This document shows positions 60,178 through 64,000 of a DNA stretch of 64,000 nucleotides, piece after piece. Both the position numbers and the translations under genes were made by a program. Source of the stretch: CAIYZT01 sp947461435. GTDB lineage: Bacteria; Pseudomonadota; Alphaproteobacteria; Rhodobacterales; Rhodobacteraceae. How positions within the stretch are numbered: position 1 is the first letter of the stretch; each line of letters opens with the position of its first letter. The stretch lies in contig OZ260083.1 in NCBI GenBank assembly GCA_965284435.1, positions 2,046,001 to 2,110,000 of the forward strand. The letters are read 5' to 3'. Below the pieces are notes generated by a model. That model was not told where the DNA came from. It worked only from the letters and a program-made list of their open reading frames with translations, and did no database searches.

Positions 60178-61341
60178 ATGCCAGTCTTGAACCGTATCGC
60201 CTCTTTTTCCGCGGACATGAAGGCGTGGCGTCGTCATCTGCACCAAAATCCCGAGTTGTCCTTTGACTGCCACAACACGGCTGCCTTCATTGCCGAACGT
60301 CTGCGCGAATTTGGTGTGGACGAAGTGCACATGGGCATCGCAAAGACCGGAATCGTGGCGATCATCAACGGAACAGGCGAGGGGCCCACGATTGGTCTGC
60401 GCGCCGATATGGATGCCCTTCCCATTCTTGAGACGACGGGTGCCGACCATGCCTCGACCATTCCGGGGAAGATGCATGCCTGCGGTCATGATGGCCACGT
60501 CACGATGTTGCTGGGGGCGGCCAAATATCTGTGCGAAACGCGCCGCTTTGCCGGGCGCGTGGCCCTGTTGTTTCAACCGGCCGAAGAGGACGGGGCGGGG
60601 GGCATGGTTATGGTCAAGGAAGGGGTCATGGACCGCTTTGGTGTGACACAGGTTTACGGCATCCATAACGCCCCGAACTTGCCCTTTGGCCATTTCTACA
60701 CCAATCCGGGGGCGTTGATGGCGTCGGTGGACACGGCCTGCGTCACGATCACGGGCCGCGGGGGCCACGGGGCCACGCCGCATGAATGCATTGATCCTGT
60801 GGTGGCCTTGATCGGCATGGTGGGTGCGGTGCAAACCATTATTCCGCGAAATGTCTATGCGCTGGACGAGGCCGTTATTTCGGTGACCATGGTACATGCG
60901 GGTACTGCATCGAACATCATCCCCGAAGAGGCGACGTTTACCGCGACGATCCGGTGTTTCAAACCCGCTGTCCGCGCCTTGCTAAAAAAGCGAATCTTCG
61001 AGATCGTCGAAGGCCATGGATTGGCTTATGGTGTGCAGACAAAGGTGGATTACGATTGGGGCTATCCGGCGACAATCAACCACCCTGCGCAAGCGGCTTT
61101 TGCAACCGATGTGGCGGGCGAGGTTGCGGGGGCTGAGGCGGTGGATGGGGACTCTCCACGCGAAATGGGATCTGAAGATTTTTCCTACATGCTGGAAGCA
61201 CGACCCGGCGCTTATCTGTTTTTGGGTACGGGGCCGGGCGCTGGGCTGCATCATGCGGCCTACGATTTCAACGATGAGGCCGCCCCGATCGGCGCAAGCT
61301 TTTTTGCCCGTCTTGTTGAAAGAGCGCAACCTATTGTTTAG
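60178..61341 (+). CDS. M20D amidohydrolase (hippurate/aminoacylase type)
   Basis: 387 residues. Metal-site motifs: GLRADMDALPI, MHACGHDGHVTMLLGA with the bridging Cys/His, QPAEEDGAGG and HNAPNLPFGHF, with a dimerisation domain (VTITGRGGHGATPHECIDPV) in the middle. M20D enzymes cleave N-acyl amino acids, indole-acetyl amino acids and similar amides; substrate not assignable. ATG 60178 follows GAGGAGCCATAA. Divergent from mazG. Confidence 0.92.
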   Translation: MPVLNRIASFSADMKAWRRHLHQNPELSFDCHNTAAFIAERLREFGVDEVHMGIAKTGIVAIINGTGEGPTIGLRADMDALPILETTGADHASTIPGKMHACGHDGHVTMLLGAAKYLCETRRFAGRVALLFQPAEEDGAGGMVMVKEGVMDRFGVTQVYGIHNAPNLPFGHFYTNPGALMASVDTACVTITGRGGHGATPHECIDPVVALIGMVGAVQTIIPRNVYALDEAVISVTMVHAGTASNIIPEEATFTATIRCFKPAVRALLKKRIFEIVEGHGLAYGVQTKVDYDWGYPATINHPAQAAFATDVAGEVAGAEAVDGDSPREMGSEDFSYMLEARPGAYLFLGTGPGAGLHHAAYDFNDEAAPIGASFFARLVERAQPIV

Positions 61342-61352
61342 ATGAGGTTTAT

Positions 61353-61760
61353 ATGAAGATATTGATCGGATTTTTCTTGTGCTTTGGTGCCGGCAGTGCC
61401 TTTGCGCAGGATTATATTGTGTTTCATTCCCCGACGGGAAATATCCAATGCGCCCTTTATGGGGGCGATTACGCGGGCGTGCGCTGTGACATGGCGCAGT
61501 TGACACCAACCTACACCACGATGCCCGAGGGCTGTGAATTTGATTGGGGCAGCAGTTTTGGTCTCGATCCAAACAGCCGCAAGGGGTATTTGGCTTGCGT
61601 GTCGGATGCCGTGGCCGACAGTGCCGGGTTGGAACTGGGCTATGGCGAAGAGGTGACCCTGGCGGGGATCACCTGCCAATCGGAAAAGACCGGGCTGACC
61701 TGCATCAATCCGGCAGGCCATGGGTTTACCCTGTCGAAGGCAAAGCAAAGGCTGTTCTAA
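61353..61760 (+). CDS. Small secreted DUF6636-type protein
   Basis: 135 residues: signal peptide (MKILIGFFLCFGAGSAFA, then QDYIVF) and a compact Cys-rich domain (FHSPTGNIQCALYGGDYAGV, six cysteines with CEF, LACV, ITCQ, LTCI) in the DUF6636 pattern. The even number of cysteines suggests disulfides formed in the periplasm. Function unknown. GAGG lies before the ATG, 12 bases after the amidohydrolase stop, so likely co-transcribed. Confidence 0.82.
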   Translation: MKILIGFFLCFGAGSAFAQDYIVFHSPTGNIQCALYGGDYAGVRCDMAQLTPTYTTMPEGCEFDWGSSFGLDPNSRKGYLACVSDAVADSAGLELGYGEEVTLAGITCQSEKTGLTCINPAGHGFTLSKAKQRLF

Positions 61761-61833
61761 GGTTTTGATCAAATTCCGCTGGCCTTTTTGGCACGGCAGA
61801 CTATCCTGATCTTCTATTGACTGGAGATTCAAA

Positions 61834-63246
61834 ATGTCTGCCCCTGCCGTGACATCTGCGCCGACGCGTCCCAATCAAGACCTGTGGGAGATGGACCGCG
61901 CCCATGTGATGCATCCATGGACGAATTTTGGCCCGTTTGAAGAAAAGGGCTCTTTGGTTTTGACGCGCGGGGAAGGGGTGACGCTTTGGGATGCGGCTGG
62001 CCGCAGCTATCTGGATGCCGTCGGCGGTATGTGGTGCACCAACATTGGTCTTGGGCGCCGCGAGATTGCTGATTGCATGGCCGATCAGGCGATGCGGCTT
62101 GGTTATTCCAACTTCTTTGTGGACACCACCAACGATGCCGCAGCCCGATTGGCCGCAAAATTGGCGGAATTGGCCCCGGGGGATCTGAACCGGGTGCATT
62201 TTACAACAGGCGGATCCACGGCCGTTGACACGGCGGTGCGCATGGTCAGCTTTTACCATCATGCCCGCGGCAATCCGCACAAAACGGGCATCGTGGCCCG
62301 CGAAAATTCGTACCACGGGTCCACCTATTTGACGCAATCTGTCGGCAACAGAAACGGCGATCGGATTGAGGAGTTTCGGTACAAGGAAGAGGGAATTTGG
62401 CACCTGACCTGCCCAAATCCCTATCGTCGGCCGGATCATCTGAGTCCCGAGCAATTCACTGATTTTCTGATTGCGGAATTTGAGGCGCTGATCGCCCGCG
62501 TTGGGGCCGACCGAATTGGTGGCTTCATCGCTGAGCCGATCCAAGCGTCGGGCGGGATCATCATTCCGCCTGATGGCTATCTTTTCAGGATGTGGCAGGT
62601 TTGTCAAAAGCACGACATCCTGTTCATTGCCGATGAAGTTGTGACGGCTTTTGGCCGCGTGGGTCATTGGTTTGCGTCCTTGGCCGAATTTGGGGTTCAG
62701 CCCGATATCGTGACAACGGCCAAGGGTTTGACATCGGGTTATATCCCCCTGGGCGCCATGATCTTTTCCGACAAGATCTGGAATGTCATGGCAAAGGGCG
62801 GTGAGCGTTGGTTTACCTCGGGGTTGACCTATTCCGGCCATCCGGTGGCCTGTGCCGTTGCCCTGAAAAACATCGAGATCATCGAGCGCGAGGGCCTTTT
62901 GGCCCATGCCGCATCCGTGGGCAGCTATTTTGAACGCCGCCTTCAGGATTTGGCCCATTTGCCGCTTGTGGGCGACACGCGGGGCAAAAAGCTGATGCTG
63001 TGCGTCGAAAATGTGTCGAACAAAGAGACCAAGGTGCCCTTGCCGGACGGGGTCAACGAAAGCAAACGAATCTCTGATCTATGCGAAGACATGGGCCTTA
63101 TGGTTCGGCCCATCGGGCATTTGAACGTGATGAGCCCGGCCTTGACGATCACCGAACCCGAAGTTGATTTTGTGGTCGAGACCTTGGAGAAGGCGATCCG
63201 CCGGGTGACCGATGATCTGGTACGCGAAGGCTACAAGATCGGCTGA
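61834..63246 (+). CDS. Class III aminotransferase
   Basis: 470 residues. PLP lysine Lys297 in TTAKGLTSGYIPLGA, the pyridine-ring Asp in FIADEVVTAFGRVGHW, and the N-terminal substrate loop (MHPWTNFGPFEEKGSLVLTR). The length and these motifs fit omega-transaminases of the putrescine/beta-alanine/GABA type; agmatinase follows directly, so putrescine as amino donor is a reasonable guess. ATG 61834 follows CTGGAGATTCAAA. Confidence 0.9.
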   Translation: MSAPAVTSAPTRPNQDLWEMDRAHVMHPWTNFGPFEEKGSLVLTRGEGVTLWDAAGRSYLDAVGGMWCTNIGLGRREIADCMADQAMRLGYSNFFVDTTNDAAARLAAKLAELAPGDLNRVHFTTGGSTAVDTAVRMVSFYHHARGNPHKTGIVARENSYHGSTYLTQSVGNRNGDRIEEFRYKEEGIWHLTCPNPYRRPDHLSPEQFTDFLIAEFEALIARVGADRIGGFIAEPIQASGGIIIPPDGYLFRMWQVCQKHDILFIADEVVTAFGRVGHWFASLAEFGVQPDIVTTAKGLTSGYIPLGAMIFSDKIWNVMAKGGERWFTSGLTYSGHPVACAVALKNIEIIEREGLLAHAASVGSYFERRLQDLAHLPLVGDTRGKKLMLCVENVSNKETKVPLPDGVNESKRISDLCEDMGLMVRPIGHLNVMSPALTITEPEVDFVVETLEKAIRRVTDDLVREGYKIG

Positions 63247-63456
63247 GGGTGCGGCGTCGGTCGTGCGCCGTCACCTTGTGCAGGAGGTGGAAGGCAAGAT
63301 ATTGATGAATAAAGGAAAAGCGTATTCCTGTGGTCTGCACGCCAGCGCAACACTTGACTTTTTCCCGATGTCGTGACCAATGCGGGCATCCGGATCCGCG
63401 GCGTCTCCGGGGCAAAACCAATGACGACGTGACGAGATATTCCGGATCACAACATC
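63247..63456 (+). promoter_or_regulatory. Intergenic region before the agmatinase gene
   Basis: 210 bases with a GGAGG site near 63281 not placed for a start codon, and no gene that I can support; a 23-codon frame from ATG 63307 lacks conservation marks. Presumably the promoter and leader of the next gene. Confidence 0.4.
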
Positions 63457-64000
63457 ATGGCTTTGGAAGATGCCAAGTCCCAAGTGGACACCGCTTTCAC
63501 GCGCGCGGGCCTGCGCGGATATGCCTTTGAAAACGCGTTTGGGGGGGCAACCTCTTTCTTGAGGCGGACCTATAGCAAGGATCTGACCGGGGTCGACCTT
63601 GCGATCACCGGCGTTCCTTTTGATCAGGCGGTGACGCACCGCGCTGGCACCAGGTTTGGGCCGCGCGCGATCCGTGAAGCCTCGTCTTTGATGCCCTATG
63701 ATCCGCCCTATGGCTGGCCCACCAATCCGCTGGAGGAGATGGCCATCGTTGATTACGGCGACTGTGCATTTGACTATGCCAAAGTCGCTGACTTTCCGGA
63801 AACGTTGACGGCGCATATCCGCACCATCTTGCAGGCCGGGGCAGGGTCGATCACGCTGGGCGGTGATCATTACATCACCTTCCCGATCCTCAAGGCCTAT
63901 GCGGAAAAGTTCGGACCGCTGTCCGTGATCCATTTTGATGCCCATTCCGACCTGTGGCCAGACGACGATCTGACCCGGATTGATCACGGCACCATGATGT
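63457..64000 (+). CDS. speB: Agmatinase, 5' part (cut by the window end)
   Basis: 181 codons are present and run off the end. Ureohydrolase features: TGVPFDQAVTHRAGTRFGPR, LGGDHYITFP (first manganese-binding His/Asp set) and the VIHFDAHSDLWPDDD motif. Agmatinase splits agmatine into putrescine and urea; other ureohydrolases (guanidinobutyrase, arginase) share these motifs. The start ATG 63457 (MALEDAKSQV) has only a GGAT upstream, so it is not certain. The class III aminotransferase before it may continue putrescine breakdown. Confidence 0.88.
   Translation, partial: MALEDAKSQVDTAFTRAGLRGYAFENAFGGATSFLRRTYSKDLTGVDLAITGVPFDQAVTHRAGTRFGPRAIREASSLMPYDPPYGWPTNPLEEMAIVDYGDCAFDYAKVADFPETLTAHIRTILQAGAGSITLGGDHYITFPILKAYAEKFGPLSVIHFDAHSDLWPDDDLTRIDHGTMM

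Noticed and set aside
60124..60897. N-terminal extension of mazG to 534 residues
   Set aside because: The extra part runs antisense through the divergent M20D gene; MazG of normal size starts at 60123.
63307..63378. 23-codon peptide before agmatinase
   Set aside because: The AGGAGG is about 18 bases from the ATG and there is no family match; too weak to annotate.
1..64000. Prophage, integron, CRISPR-Cas or defence island
   Set aside because: No integrase, capsid, cas or restriction-modification genes were seen; the only mobile element is the IS3-type element, and the only conflict system trace is the RHS remnant.

Overview
The window looks like chromosome from an alphaproteobacterium of the Rhodobacteraceae/Paracoccaceae type. 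The grounds are high GC, a 407-residue HemA (C4 5-aminolevulinate synthase) behind a perfect FNR-type box, an alphaproteobacterial SOS box (GTTC-N7-GTTC) before uvrA, a cytoplasmic PhoR beside pstSCAB-phoU-phoB, and gene pairs such as an HTH/RodZ-like gene before ispG. Most of it is ordinary core genome; the accessory part is the first 3 kb, plus an RTX gene next to tRNA genes.

Layout. 1-3100: the end of tgt with its terminator, then a decayed RHS polymorphic-toxin locus on the minus strand. It consists of two partial RHS core copies sharing a ~160 bp direct repeat, and one toxin tip that is frameshifted and split by a 1231 bp IS3-family element with intact ends and a 3 bp target duplication. 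3.1-6.2 kb: lon (possible heat-shock promoter) and a basic HU-like protein. 6.2-9.9 kb: tRNA-Val(CAC), tRNA-Val(UAC), a secreted RTX protein built on 42 uninterrupted nonapeptides, a pirin and two identical tandem tRNA-Asp genes. 9.9-31.8 kb: small membrane protein, GNAT, M20 dipeptidase, hemA, RodZ-like protein, ispG, DsbA-like protein, aminotransferase, amiC-type amidase, PBP1A, prfB, GNAT, bactofilin plus M23 peptidase, DUF455, peroxiredoxin, AsmA/YhdP-like giant protein and queA. The envelope genes (RodZ-like, amidase, PBP1A, bactofilin, M23, AsmA-like) are notably concentrated here.

31.9-45 kb: two MFS proteins, DUF924, lipoamide dehydrogenase, a rhodanese with an ATTC-N8-GAAT sulfide-type operator divergent from SOS-controlled uvrA, a DUF2892 membrane protein, mmsA (which could also serve as iolA) divergent from a LysR regulator, a CBS protein and coaD. 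44.4-50 kb: inositol catabolism: RpiR/IolR-like regulator, an iolC fused to a DUF2090 aldolase-like domain, iolD and iolB, with GGAA-N6-TTCC-type operators; iolE and iolG are not in the window. 50-57.1 kb: complete phosphate regulon phoR-pstS-pstC-pstA-pstB-phoU-phoB with a Pho box before pstS. 57.1-64 kb: nucleoside hydrolase, iron-binding periplasmic protein with a TGA-N9-TCA iron box, mazG, M20D amidohydrolase, DUF6636 protein, class III aminotransferase and the start of an agmatinase, the last two suggesting agmatine/putrescine use.

No CRISPR array, prophage or clear new multi-gene system was found. The most unusual items are the RHS remnant with its reconstructable toxin tip, the 42-unit RTX array, the sulfide-type operator at the rhodanese, and the split inositol pathway. 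All searches named under findings remain to be run; family calls rest on motifs read by eye.
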